From Neorickettsia sennetsu str. Miyayama (GTDB lineage: Bacteria; Pseudomonadota; Alphaproteobacteria; Rickettsiales; Anaplasmataceae): DNA of 64,000 bases. Of this stretch, positions 27,859-37,832 are shown piece by piece (position 1 is the stretch's first letter; each line of letters starts with the position of its first letter). The notes beneath the pieces were generated by a model. The model saw nothing but the letters and a program-made list of their open reading frames with translations, searched no databases and had not been told where the DNA came from. The DNA is taken from the NCBI RefSeq assembly GCF_000013165.1, contig NC_007798.1:1-64000 (forward strand). Reading direction: 5' to 3'. Made by a program: the position numbers and the translations under genes.

Positions 27859-28137
27859 TTATTCTAATTTGGACTTACACAAAAGATACGAACAAAGCGA
27901 GGAGGTAACCCATACCATTGGAATGAGTAGTAAAACCTTTAGTGTCGTAACTGAAAATCCAAATTTAAGCGCACATCCGAGAAGTATAAGTGGCGCACCA
28001 AAAGAGTCCGTCATACTTGCTGAATGGACCTTCAAAAAAAAACACGGAAAACGGATCATACCAATGGTTCCGCTGAACATAAAGATAACTCCTACCAGGG
28101 CAATTAATAACCCCAAGAATTCAAACATAGACACCAC
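27859..28137 (-). CDS. mnhG: Mrp-type Na+/H+ antiporter subunit G
   Basis: Small three-helix subunit of 92 aa. Family motif GTIGMIRFPCFFLKVHSASM (about 24-43) corresponds to the GVIGLLRFPDFYTRLHAAT pattern of MnhG/PhaG, with Cys where Asp is usual. First of the antiporter genes here. The E and F subunits and the large A/D channel subunit are not in the window. Confidence 0.88.
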   Translation of the reverse strand: MVSMFEFLGLLIALVGVIFMFSGTIGMIRFPCFFLKVHSASMTDSFGAPLILLGCALKFGFSVTTLKVLLLIPMVWVTSSLCSYLLCKSKLE

Positions 28138-28171
28138 ACACGCAATGATAAAACACGACTAATCGACGCAA

Positions 28172-28316
28172 AATGAATCAACTCTAGTACTTATAGAGCA
28201 AGTACAGAGCTCATTGTTCCGAACTCAAGAAGACGTACGACCAATACAGCTCCTAAGTGAATAGAACGAATCACCTCTAATACTCATAAAGCAAGTACGG
28301 GGTCTATTATCCCAAA
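28172..28316. repeat. Pair of diverged 52-bp direct repeats
   Basis: Copy one at 28172-28223 and copy two at 28265-28316 align without gaps at 39 of 52 positions. Nearly all differences are transitions. Both contain the conserved core AAGCAAGTAC/AGAGCAAGTAC. They fill most of the 200-bp spacer between rsmE and mnhG. Confidence 0.55.
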
Positions 28317-28337
28317 TGTGTGGAAAAGTTCAATTTT

Positions 28338-29036
28338 TCATTTAGGAGTTCGCGTGAGGTGGCTATACACAGACCTTACCTGAGCTATTGCAGAAGTTGC
28401 TGCGGTGCTACAACGCAATATAGTTCTGCCTAGCGAGATTCTTTTGTTAATCAAGGAGAGTTCTTCATGGGAAAATCCTCCTTCTGGCCCAATGACTATA
28501 GTGTAAGAGCTTAAGATAGGAATATCGCAGATAACAGAGTCAGAAAGTGTTTCATCGCAAATGAACACGTTTTCATGATATGTTTCTACTTCCTTTAGTG
28601 CGATGGGTGGTAGTAGAACGGGTATACTCATCCGACGACATTGTTGTGCCGCTTCGATTGCCCAAAGCTCAAGTTTTTCGAGATCCTTGTTCTTATTTTC
28701 CGTGCGCGATGAGTATATTGGCCGTAGCACTGTGACATCTAGCTCTGTCGCCTGTCTAACAATTTCCTTAAGCGCTTTGTGTTTTGGGACTGCAAAGCAC
28801 AAATTGATATCATATGGGTAACTTGCTGTTTGTGGTCGAATTTGTATATCAGGTACCAAAAAATTGTGGTTAACTTTTGCTATCCACTCACCACTCCTGC
28901 CGTTGAACACTATAACCTGACCTTCTTTTTGTAAGCGCATCACTGAGAATAGGTAATGCTGTTTTTTCGGATCTATACAGATTTTTGTACCTTTTTCTAT
29001 AGTTTCAACATTTAGGAACAACCTTGTAAGCCGCAT
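28338..29036 (-). CDS. rsmE: 16S rRNA (uracil-1498-N3)-methyltransferase
   Basis: SPOUT-class methyltransferase of 232 aa. Marks are RPIYSSRTENKN (about 104-115), WAIEAAQQCRRMSIPVLLPP (about 123-142), and the SAM-binding knot IVIGPEGGFSHEELSLI (about 180-196) followed by GRTILRCSTAATSAIAQV. A TATAAT on the same strand ends only 5 bases before the ATG (29047-29042), so the mRNA may be leaderless if that is the true -10. No Shine-Dalgarno is visible. Confidence 0.93.
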   Translation of the reverse strand: MRLTRLFLNVETIEKGTKICIDPKKQHYLFSVMRLQKEGQVIVFNGRSGEWIAKVNHNFLVPDIQIRPQTASYPYDINLCFAVPKHKALKEIVRQATELDVTVLRPIYSSRTENKNKDLEKLELWAIEAAQQCRRMSIPVLLPPIALKEVETYHENVFICDETLSDSVICDIPILSSYTIVIGPEGGFSHEELSLINKRISLGRTILRCSTAATSAIAQVRSVYSHLTRTPK

Positions 29037-29540
29037 TTCTGATTATACGAGGAGAACACCCAACTCTAACATAAACAAAGCGAGCATGATGTTATGTATT
29101 TCCTATTCCCAGTGTCACGAATACAAAAGAGTTGCATAGTTCAGATTTTTTTACTGCCCACTGCCATCCAAAATTAATTTGCGTGAGATAACGAACACTT
29201 TTTTCCAACAAACCGCTCCTGCACAATAAATCGTGCCTTGAAAGGGGTGAATCAGGAAATCAGTAGACATATCGTAATAATTTTGTTCTAATACAGGCCG
29301 GCAGTTTGTAAATATTTAATAATCGCGAAGCTGCTTTGATTTGGCTTACCTTTTAAACCTACTTTCGTAGGGCATTTAGGACTTTTGTAGTGTTTATATT
29401 ACAATCTGGGTGTGAAGTTCATAATGAATATGGTGTTTTTCGAAATCAAGAAGTGCCATGCAATATATATTATTTATGGATAATTTACCTAATATTGTTT
29501 ATAATACCACTTAGTGTAGTAGTTGGGACGGAAAGAAATA
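29037..29540. other. Intergenic region between rsmE and the XRE regulator
   Basis: About 500 bp of AT-rich DNA between divergent genes. No gene or tRNA seen. The right end carries a good promoter for the regulator (next entry). Confidence 0.5.
29477..29505 (+). promoter_or_regulatory. Sigma-70-type promoter for the XRE regulator
   Basis: TGGATA (29477-29482), a 17-bp spacer and a perfect TATAAT (29500-29505), 35 bases before the ATG at 29541. Confidence 0.55.
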
Positions 29541-29843
29541 ATGTTAAAAGATATTGTTAGAGATGATAAGATCTCAGAAGGGGGGGAGTACGTTGATGTG
29601 GACCGCTTCAGTATTTCGGATCCCAGTCAGCTTAGTGATGTGCGCAGTATCCTTGTGAAGAGGATTTCGCAGATCATTGCTTATAATAATTGGAGTCAGA
29701 AGTATGCTGCCAGTCTTTTGAAGATTGATCAGCCGAAGGTTTCACAGATAAAGAGCTTCAAAACTGAAGGTTTTTCCTTGGAGAGATTGCTCAAGTTTTT
29801 TATCCTTCTTGGTTGGAAGGTTGATGTTAGGTTGACAAAGTAA
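29541..29843 (+). CDS. XRE-family helix-turn-helix regulator
   Basis: DNA-binding protein of 100 aa. The HTH spans about residues 38-75: RISQIIAYNNWSQKYAASLL, then KIDQPKVSQIK as the recognition helix. This is the HigA-like/HTH_37 pattern in which the protein often pairs with a toxin, but no toxin gene is adjacent; rpoZ follows. I use the ATG at 29541 with GGAAAG upstream rather than the TTG at 29523. Its size and type resemble the small regulators EcxR of Ehrlichia and ApxR of Anaplasma, which control secretion and surface-protein genes. That link is inference. Confidence 0.8.
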   Translation: MLKDIVRDDKISEGGEYVDVDRFSISDPSQLSDVRSILVKRISQIIAYNNWSQKYAASLLKIDQPKVSQIKSFKTEGFSLERLLKFFILLGWKVDVRLTK

Positions 29844-29894
29844 GTTGTTGCTTCCGGTTTTTTGTGTTACCCTAGGCCTTTCTTTTGTCTTGCG

Positions 29895-30281
29895 ATGCGC
29901 GATTGGCGTTTTTTCGAGGATGGGAATTTGTCCTGTTCCAGATTTGAGCTGGTGATACTTGCGAGCCAGAGGGCCTATGATTTGCAAAGTGGTTCCTTGC
30001 CTGATGTCCAACACGAAGAAAGTGATAAGAGCCCTGTAATTGCGCTAAAGGAGCTATACTCTCTAAGCATGGATTACGAGAAACTCTTCCATGCTGCCAT
30101 AAGGAGAATAGTTCATTTTTCAGGTTCTGGTTATGCTGGTATTTCGTCGGATTCGGGTGCGGCTAGACCTCATGCTAGAGGCCTCGTAGAACACATTGAT
30201 CACGATCTTGTTGAGGAGCGTGACTCGGAAGTTTTCTCTGATTCTGAGTTTTCCTTTGCTGAAGATGAGGGGGATGAGTAG
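29895..30281 (+). CDS. rpoZ: RNA polymerase omega subunit
   Basis: Small polymerase assembly subunit. The omega core SRFELVILASQRAYDLQSG (about 14-32) and DKSPVIALKELYS (about 44-56) match the family. The C-terminal half is a long acidic tail (SEVFSDSEFSFAEDEGDE), making 128 aa rather than the usual 70-100, as in several alphaproteobacteria. I prefer the ATG at 29895 to the TTG at 29862. ribF follows after 21 bases. Confidence 0.85.
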   Translation: MRDWRFFEDGNLSCSRFELVILASQRAYDLQSGSLPDVQHEESDKSPVIALKELYSLSMDYEKLFHAAIRRIVHFSGSGYAGISSDSGAARPHARGLVEHIDHDLVEERDSEVFSDSEFSFAEDEGDE

Positions 30282-30302
30282 GTAGGGTTTTTGCCTCTGT
30301 AG

Positions 30303-31214
30303 ATGCAGGTTTACCATACTCCCGAGCTGCTTCCCCACCCTTCAGTCGTTACCTTTGGTAACTTTGACGGGGTACATTTAGGGCATCTGGCCTTGCTCTC
30401 TGCGCTGTCCGGTGTCAGTAAGTTAGCTGATTTACATAGGGTTGTCATCACTTTTGATCCTCATCCATTCTGTTTTCTTAAGCGCAAAAAGGACTTCCTT
30501 ATTACAGATCAGTACACTAAAACAGTTCTCCTTTCTCCATATGCGGATTCTCTATATTTCATAAAGTTCGATGATGAGCTTAGGAGTTTGTCTCCCGAGG
30601 ATTTTCTGAAATTTCTGTCTTCTTTTCTGAATCTCAAATACCTTATAAACGCCGAAAATTGCAGATTCGGAAAGTTTAGTTCCGGTGGCATAGCTGAAAT
30701 AGAAAAATATCAGGAATTGCTTTCATATAAGGCTGTAGTCATAAAGCCCGAGCTTAACGATTCTGGCAGTAGGTACTCCTCTACTCTGGTCCGGACAAGC
30801 ATCAAGGATGGTGATATGCTGAGTGCAAGGCAACTCTTGGGGCGGTATCACAGTATACGTGGCATTATTCGGAGAGATAGGGGCCTTGCTAGTACTATTG
30901 GTTTTCCCACAATCAATATTGCAATTCCCGAGGAGATAATTAAGCCAAGACTTGGTGTGTACGTGGTTGATGTTTCCATAGAAGGTACTATACATAGGGG
31001 CATAGCAAATATTGGTAAAAGACCCACTACCTCTGGCAGTGGTGAAGTTATCTTAGAAGTGCATATTTTTAACTTCTCTGACAATGTATATGGCAAAGAT
31101 GCAACAGTGTATCTAAAGGCTTTTCTACGAGAAGAAAAGCTTTTTCCGTCTGTTGAGAGACTAAGAGAGCAAATCCTAGCAGATATCCGCGCTGTCCTTT
31201 CTATGAATTTCTAA
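30303..31214 (+). CDS. ribF: Bifunctional riboflavin kinase / FAD synthetase
   Basis: Converts riboflavin to FMN and FAD. The N-terminal nucleotidyltransferase domain has TFGNFDGVHLGHLALL (16-31) and TFDPHPFCFL (about 50-59). The C-terminal flavokinase domain starts with GRYHSIRGIIRRDRGLASTI and has GFPTINIAI and IANIGKRPTTSG. Length 303 aa is normal. It supplies cofactor for the complex I and succinate dehydrogenase subunits encoded nearby. Confidence 0.94.
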   Translation: MQVYHTPELLPHPSVVTFGNFDGVHLGHLALLSALSGVSKLADLHRVVITFDPHPFCFLKRKKDFLITDQYTKTVLLSPYADSLYFIKFDDELRSLSPEDFLKFLSSFLNLKYLINAENCRFGKFSSGGIAEIEKYQELLSYKAVVIKPELNDSGSRYSSTLVRTSIKDGDMLSARQLLGRYHSIRGIIRRDRGLASTIGFPTINIAIPEEIIKPRLGVYVVDVSIEGTIHRGIANIGKRPTTSGSGEVILEVHIFNFSDNVYGKDATVYLKAFLREEKLFPSVERLREQILADIRAVLSMNF

Positions 31215-31341
31215 GTTCATTTTCTCATTTGTGCAATCTCATTCTTCCTCAGTATGATACGTCTTTTTAGTTTAGTTGATACTAAAATTTACATATAACA
31301 GTCAAGCTTATTTGATTTTAAGATTAAAAACTTTATTAGTA

Positions 31342-31370
31342 TTGCAATTCTTTTATCCTAATGCTATAAT
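31342..31370 (+). promoter_or_regulatory. Strong sigma-70-type promoter
   Basis: TTGCAA (31342-31347), a 17-bp spacer and a perfect TATAAT (31365-31370), about 20 bp before the ATG at 31391. The 5' leader would be very short, carrying GAGGAAG (31383-31389). Confidence 0.65.
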
Positions 31371-31390
31371 AAAAACATATTAGAGGAAGA

Positions 31391-32296
31391 ATGACACATA
31401 TGAACATAGATGAATTGGCACAGCACATACAAAAGCTCTTTAGTGAAAAATTAAAGCTGAATTTTGATCTTGAGGTTTTCAAAGATGCGCTTGGCCACCT
31501 TGATCCGATGGAGATTGATGATCTGAGTGTCTACGTAGACAGCTTAGCGAAATTTGGTTCGGAAGATAGCGTCATAAAAAAGATGTTGGAGGCTGTGTGC
31601 AGTGAGAAAGAGTGTGGCAAGCAGTTAACCGAGCTACTCAATAGGTGGAATGGCATTTTTCCAGATAATCCTATACCTGCTATACCTGTTGTACCTGCGC
31701 TAAAACCTGAAGTTGTGAGCACCGCAAATAATGGGCTTATAGCAGCAACTGTGGTCTTGGGGATTTTATGTGCTTCTCTGTTGGCTGGAGGTACTGCGTA
31801 CATAATGCATAGAAGAGCGACTGGATCTGTGAACCTTGAAGATCACTTCAAAAACAATATCGAGCTGATTGGTCTCAGAAGTAACGTCGAGATGATCGAT
31901 AAAGGCACAATGAAGGAGACAGATAGGGGCACAATAGCAGGATCGCCACTAAAGCGGAGTGCTAGCATGTCAGATTTACCACGAGATGCTTTTCCGGATG
32001 CTACCGAACCACTAAGTCGGAGTTCTAGCAGGTCAGATTTATCACAAAATGCTTCTGCGGTTTCTAGCAAATCAACAGCATCTGAGCTTATCGAGCGTTT
32101 CAATTCACTCAGTGCTGCTTCTCCGGTTATTGGTAAATCATCAAATCAGGGTACTGGTACTCATAGTACTAGCACTACTAGCACGTCAGATTTATCATAC
32201 AATACCAGCAAGCCAGAAAATCTGCACGACGGTCCTTCTTCAAGCTTAGATAAAGCGGAGCTTGATCAAGCCACTGGACAGCTAACTAGGCTGTAG
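31391..32296 (+). CDS. Single-pass membrane protein with Ser-rich repeat tail
   Basis: Protein of 301 aa, not recognised. The acidic helical N-terminal domain (about 1-90) is followed by a Pro/Val linker (IPAIPVVPALKP), one membrane helix at about 114-138, and a Ser/Thr-rich tail. The tail repeats PLKRSASMSDL (186-196) and PLSRSSSRSDL (207-217), with a weaker third STTSTSDL near 261-268. The first two copies are exactly 63 bp apart in DNA. An ATG at 31400 is an alternative start. It faces a type I secretion ATPase gene, stops 4 bp apart, and has its own strong promoter. Confidence 0.75.
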   Translation: MTHMNIDELAQHIQKLFSEKLKLNFDLEVFKDALGHLDPMEIDDLSVYVDSLAKFGSEDSVIKKMLEAVCSEKECGKQLTELLNRWNGIFPDNPIPAIPVVPALKPEVVSTANNGLIAATVVLGILCASLLAGGTAYIMHRRATGSVNLEDHFKNNIELIGLRSNVEMIDKGTMKETDRGTIAGSPLKRSASMSDLPRDAFPDATEPLSRSSSRSDLSQNASAVSSKSTASELIERFNSLSAASPVIGKSSNQGTGTHSTSTTSTSDLSYNTSKPENLHDGPSSSLDKAELDQATGQLTRL

Positions 32297-32300
32297 GTGC

Positions 32301-34091
32301 CTAATTGGATTCGCTGCTCTGTTCTTTGGTTCCTATGGAGAGTTGTTTGATGATTTCGTCTTTCTCTCCAAGGAACGCGATTGTTCCTTCTTTTACAAGC
32401 ATAAGCCAGTCAACTTCGCTTAGTAGAGAGAAATTATGGGTCATAAGAAGTGTGGTGATCCTTGCTTCTCTTGCGTAGCGTAGAGCTTTGGCTAGGTGTG
32501 CCTCTCCACTTGAATCAAGATTTGCATTAGGTTCATCTAGTACAAGAAGTTTTATATTTCCATAAAAAGCTCTTGCTATTCCTATACGCTGACGTTGTCC
32601 TCCTGACAAAACTGAGCCACCGGCGCCTATAACGGTGTCGTACCCATTTGGGAGGTGTAATATCATTTCATGGACACCGGCAATTTTCGCTGCCCTCACG
32701 ACTTCTGCTGGGTCAATGTCTGGGTTAAATCTTGATATGTTCTCCTTAACCGTTGCGTTGAATAATTCTATATCCTGAGGTAGGTATCCCACATGCTTAC
32801 CAAAGTGCTTACGTTCCCAGGTGTATGTATCAGCACCATCGAGTCGCACTACCCCAGCTATTGGTTTAAGAACTCCAACGGTCAATCTTGCTATAGTGGA
32901 CTTTCCAGCTGCACTGCTGCCTACGACTCCCACTACTTTACCAGCTGGGATGGTAAAAGAAACTCCTTTAATTGTTGGCTTAGAACCACCTAATGGAGTG
33001 TATATTACTCTGTCAAATTCTATTTCCCCGCTGGGTTCCGGAAGCTTCATGGCTTGAGACCTTACAGGGGAAGTGATAAGCATATTCTGTAGCCTACCAT
33101 ACGAGGTTTTTGCCTGCGATAAATTCTTCCAGTTTGAAATCGCGATTTCAAACGGTGCTAATGCCCTCCCCATTAGAATTGATACGGCAATTATCCCTCC
33201 TGCTGTCTTGTGTCCAGAAATAGCAAGGTAAGCTCCGATTCCGATCACAGCGATTTGCAACGTAAAGCGTACCGCCTTTGTGAATGCCATGATTATGTAT
33301 GAACGACTCAAAGCAAGTGTCTGTGTATCTCTGACTAGGGCATTTTTTTTACTCCATTTTTCGACTATAGGTTCGATCATACCCATAGCCTCTACTACTT
33401 CGGAGTTTCGTGTTGCTATCTCTATTTCATTCAAATTACGCACATTTGCTTCATTGCTCTGACGCGCAAGATTTCTGGTTGCAAAATCGTTTAATAGTGC
33501 GATACCGATGAGTGTAACTATGCCTACAATAGCAACGATACCAAGGGTAAAATTTATTAGGAATATTGCGACCAAATATAATATTGACCATGGGGCATCG
33601 AAAAATGCAAAGACTCCGTTTCCAGTAAGAAATCCGCGAATGATCTGCATGTCTCGCATAGTTTCACCACTTGATGTGCCTGGTCTAACCGATATAAGTG
33701 CAATTGCGTTGTTCAGCAGTCCTGGTGTTAGGGTGTCGTCAAACCAATTACCAACTTTTACGGTGATCATAGCTCGTGAAGCATCAAGAACCGATGAGCA
33801 CGCGAAAGCACACAAAGTTATCACTGTAAGTGCCATTAGCGTCGAAGTACTGCCACTTGAGAGTACTCTATCAAGAACCTGCGAGGTGTAGAGTGGTAAA
33901 AACAGTGCTAGCACATTTATTCCCGAACTGAACCAAAAAAGAATCCAAAATACGGATTTGCACTTATGCAAGGTTTTATGGAGTATGGTCTCTTTGAGTT
34001 TTTCTTCAATAGGTGCATCCGTACTTCTTATCATTTCGCATTGATTACTTATGTAAGGACGTATTATCTCAGGAAAAGGTGTCTCCCTCAA
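32301..34091 (-). CDS. Type I secretion ABC transporter (PrtD-like permease/ATPase)
   Basis: Inner-membrane export ATPase of 596 aa. The N-terminal transmembrane domain (about 50-330) has six helices, for example GINVLALFLPLYTSQVLDRVL. The ATPase domain has Walker A GSSAAGKST (about 395-403), signature LSGGQRQRIGIARA (about 498-511) and Walker B LLVLDEPNANLD. No peptidase-like N-terminal domain is present, fitting PrtD/AprD-type exporters. Membrane-fusion and TolC-type partners are not in the window. In Ehrlichia, type I secretion exports ankyrin and tandem-repeat effectors, so the repeat proteins here are conceivable cargo (inference). Confidence 0.9.
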   Translation of the reverse strand: MRETPFPEIIRPYISNQCEMIRSTDAPIEEKLKETILHKTLHKCKSVFWILFWFSSGINVLALFLPLYTSQVLDRVLSSGSTSTLMALTVITLCAFACSSVLDASRAMITVKVGNWFDDTLTPGLLNNAIALISVRPGTSSGETMRDMQIIRGFLTGNGVFAFFDAPWSILYLVAIFLINFTLGIVAIVGIVTLIGIALLNDFATRNLARQSNEANVRNLNEIEIATRNSEVVEAMGMIEPIVEKWSKKNALVRDTQTLALSRSYIIMAFTKAVRFTLQIAVIGIGAYLAISGHKTAGGIIAVSILMGRALAPFEIAISNWKNLSQAKTSYGRLQNMLITSPVRSQAMKLPEPSGEIEFDRVIYTPLGGSKPTIKGVSFTIPAGKVVGVVGSSAAGKSTIARLTVGVLKPIAGVVRLDGADTYTWERKHFGKHVGYLPQDIELFNATVKENISRFNPDIDPAEVVRAAKIAGVHEMILHLPNGYDTVIGAGGSVLSGGQRQRIGIARAFYGNIKLLVLDEPNANLDSSGEAHLAKALRYAREARITTLLMTHNFSLLSEVDWLMLVKEGTIAFLGEKDEIIKQLSIGTKEQSSESN

Positions 34092-34304
34092 TGTAAAATT
34101 GCTAATGCTGTGTTAATGAATTAAAATTCTCGTCTCACATAGGCACCTAATGTCATTTCCCAGAAGTTGAGTCTAAACAGTGCTCAAATTTTAATTCTGG
34201 AAGTGAAAATACATTTTACTCCTTCTTGGAGTTGCTAATCATTAAGTTCTATTTCTTAGTTTATCATAGTACAATACTGTGGTTGTCTTAGATGTGGTGG
34301 GTTA

Positions 34305-35102
34305 ATGCTGAAGGGAAAGTTGGGTGTAATATTGGGTGTTGCGAATGACCGTTCGATTGCATATGCAATAGGAAAGATTTGTAGAGAAAATGGGGCGGAG
34401 CTGATTCTTACATGTCCGACTGACCAATTTAAAAAACGTTTAGGTCCAATAGCTGAGGAATTTGGAGGTTCCGCACTTGTGTGTTGTGATGTTTCACAGG
34501 AAAGCCAGGTGGAAGAACTCTTTCGCTTTATTAAGGAAAAATATGGAAGGCTCGACTTTGTCGTACACTCCGTTGCTTTTTCGGATAAGGAAGAACTACA
34601 GGGTGATTATATAAATACTTCTCTTAGTAATTTTTTGAATTCAATGCATATTTCATGCTATTCCCTCACTTCGGTTTGTAGATATGCTTTGCCATTGATG
34701 AAGGAAAGTGGTGGCAGTGTTCTTACTTTGTCCTACTACGGAGCTGAAAAAGTGATTCCTCACTATAATGTTATGGGTGTGTGTAAAGCTGCTTTAGAAG
34801 CAAGTGTCAAATATTTAGCTGTTGATCTTGGTAAATACAATATAAGGATTAATACAATTTCTGCAGGACCGATTAAGACTCTTGCTTCCTCTGCAATTGG
34901 AAAATTTTCCTACATACTTAAGTGGAACAAGCATAATGCGCCTATAAAGAGGAATACCACTAAGGAAGACGTTGCTGGTGCAGCCCTCTACTTTTTGAGT
35001 GATCTAAGCGGTGGAACCACAGGTAGTACATTACACGTTGACTGTGGATATCATGTGATTGGTATGAGAGCCGTGGAGCTACCATCGGATATCATGACCT
35101 AA
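34305..35102 (+). CDS. fabI: Enoyl-[acyl-carrier-protein] reductase (NADH)
   Basis: Last step of each fatty-acid elongation cycle, 265 aa, short-chain dehydrogenase fold. GVANDRSIAYAIGK (12-25) is the FabI cofactor motif. The catalytic Tyr-x6-Lys is in YNVMGVCKAALEASV (about 158-172), followed by the family's SAGPIKTLASSAIGKF. Stand-alone gene in this window. Confidence 0.95.
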   Translation: MLKGKLGVILGVANDRSIAYAIGKICRENGAELILTCPTDQFKKRLGPIAEEFGGSALVCCDVSQESQVEELFRFIKEKYGRLDFVVHSVAFSDKEELQGDYINTSLSNFLNSMHISCYSLTSVCRYALPLMKESGGSVLTLSYYGAEKVIPHYNVMGVCKAALEASVKYLAVDLGKYNIRINTISAGPIKTLASSAIGKFSYILKWNKHNAPIKRNTTKEDVAGAALYFLSDLSGGTTGSTLHVDCGYHVIGMRAVELPSDIMT

Positions 35103-35159
35103 TGATCAATTTGTATCTGATCTATCTAATTAGCGTATAGGGATCCTGATTAAAAACTT

Positions 35160-35378
35160 TCACCCACCTCCGACAAACTCTACGATTTCTACTGAATCAC
35201 CTGCTTTTAACACGTGTTCGCCATATAAAGACCTCGGTATAATGATTTGATTCAATTCAACTGCCATTTGCGATGTGTCAAGTTTTAGCAAGTGCACCAA
35301 GTCTGACAATGTAGTTCCCGGTTCCACAGCAATATTGTCACCATTTACATTGATGATTATTTTCTCTTTGTCTGACAT
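35160..35378 (-). CDS. thiS: Sulfur carrier protein ThiS
   Basis: Ubiquitin-fold carrier of 72 aa that delivers sulfur as a C-terminal thiocarboxylate to thiazole synthase in thiamine synthesis. The C-terminus DSVEIVEFVGGG ends in the required Gly-Gly. VNGDNIAVEPGTTLSDLVHLL and MAVELNQIIIPRSLYGEHVL are typical. The frame is open to 35540 inside the neighbour gene, but the ATG at 35378 gives a normal ThiS. It follows the carbonic-anhydrase-like gene on the same strand, 26 bp downstream. Confidence 0.9.
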   Translation of the reverse strand: MSDKEKIIINVNGDNIAVEPGTTLSDLVHLLKLDTSQMAVELNQIIIPRSLYGEHVLKAGDSVEIVEFVGGG

Positions 35379-35404
35379 TTTTCCAAAAACTGCGTAAGAA
35401 ATGC

Positions 35405-35941
35405 TTAAAAAGTTGTCTTGTTCGATAAATCTCTTATATATTCCTCTGCAAGTGCAGCGTACCTTATTGCGGACTCTCTTATATGTGAGATTTCCTCTGC
35501 AGTAAGTATTCTCACAAATTTTGCTGGTCTCCCCAGCCATAGTTCACCGGATTTTATCCGTTTGTTAGACGTCACTAAAGAGCCAGCTGCAACCATTGAT
35601 CCACTTTCCATAATAGCGCCATCCATTATTATCGAGCCCATACCTACGAAAGTTTCGTCCATTAAAGTGCACGCATGTAATAAGCATTGATGTCCAACAG
35701 TGACATAGTTACCAATTTCTGTGTGGCCTTTTTCACCGTGGCTAACATGTATCATTGTGCAATCTTGAATATTTGTATAACTGCCAATGTTTATGTAATT
35801 AACATCGCCTCGAATATTGCACCCATACCAAATACTGCTTCTAGTACCAACTGTAACGTTTCCAATAAGAAATGCATTCTCAGCTATGAAATAGGTGTCG
35901 GCGGTACTTGGAAAGGTCCCTTTCAATTTCAACAGGGTCAT
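35405..35941 (-). CDS. Gamma-carbonic-anhydrase-like hexapeptide-repeat protein
   Basis: Left-handed beta-helix protein of 178 aa (YrdA/PaaY group). Repeats run through NAFLIGNVTVGTRSSIWYG, NIRGDVNYINIGSYTNIQD and IGNYVTVGHQCLLHAC. Three metal-ligand-like histidines are present (IHVSHGEKGH and VGHQCLLHAC), so zinc or iron binding is plausible. I start at the ATG at 35941; the frame opens at a GTG at 35962. Enzymatic activity cannot be read from sequence. Confidence 0.85.
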   Translation of the reverse strand: MTLLKLKGTFPSTADTYFIAENAFLIGNVTVGTRSSIWYGCNIRGDVNYINIGSYTNIQDCTMIHVSHGEKGHTEIGNYVTVGHQCLLHACTLMDETFVGMGSIIMDGAIMESGSMVAAGSLVTSNKRIKSGELWLGRPAKFVRILTAEEISHIRESAIRYAALAEEYIRDLSNKTTF

Positions 35942-36269
35942 GGTAAACGAGAGATATCCCACGGGATTATAATTGTTGGAAGACGCTTATGGTAGGTATT
36001 CCAGGTGTTGTAGATGTGATTTTTGCGTCAGGTTGTTATTTCGTATTACTTCCTTGACGAATTCTGCATTTTTGATAATTCTGTGTGTGAAATCAAAATA
36101 GGATCGCATGGATTACGTGCCTATGTTGACTCATGAAGTTTTGTGTAGTATCCATAGAGCTTAGGCGCGTGCCTCTCTGGAGCAGCGCGGTCGGTTGTTT
36201 GAGTAGTGAGAAAGTAAGTAAAGACAGCGAAACGTTAATTTATAGAGTTTGAATAAATCAAATTCTCCT
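35942..36269. other. Upstream region of the 16S rRNA gene
   Basis: About 330 bp without a gene. It holds the candidate 16S promoter and the rRNA leader. No tRNA seen. Confidence 0.5.
36126..36154 (+). promoter_or_regulatory. Candidate 16S rRNA promoter
   Basis: TTGACT (36126-36131), a 17-bp spacer and TATCCA (36149-36154), about 115 bp upstream of the mature 16S 5' end. The -35 is nearly consensus and the -10 is weak. Confidence 0.4.
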
Positions 36270-37765
<1,496 letters not shown>

Positions 37766-37768
37766 TAT

Positions 37769-37784
37769 TTAGGCGAAAGCCTAA
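37769..37784 (+). terminator. GNRA-loop hairpin after 16S rRNA
   Basis: Perfect stem TTAGGC-GAAA-GCCTAA directly behind the 16S 3' end. No T-run follows, so it may be a processing signal or weak terminator between rrs and sdhC. Confidence 0.4.
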
Positions 37785-37832
37785 CATTTGTTTCGCTGTC
37801 TTTGCGTACTTTCTTTCTCTTGTTTCTTGTTC

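Noticed and set aside
35379-35540. N-terminal extension of thiS inside the carbonic-anhydrase-like gene
   Set aside because: The ATG at 35378 yields a normal-length ThiS, while the extension is an out-of-frame reading of the neighbour.
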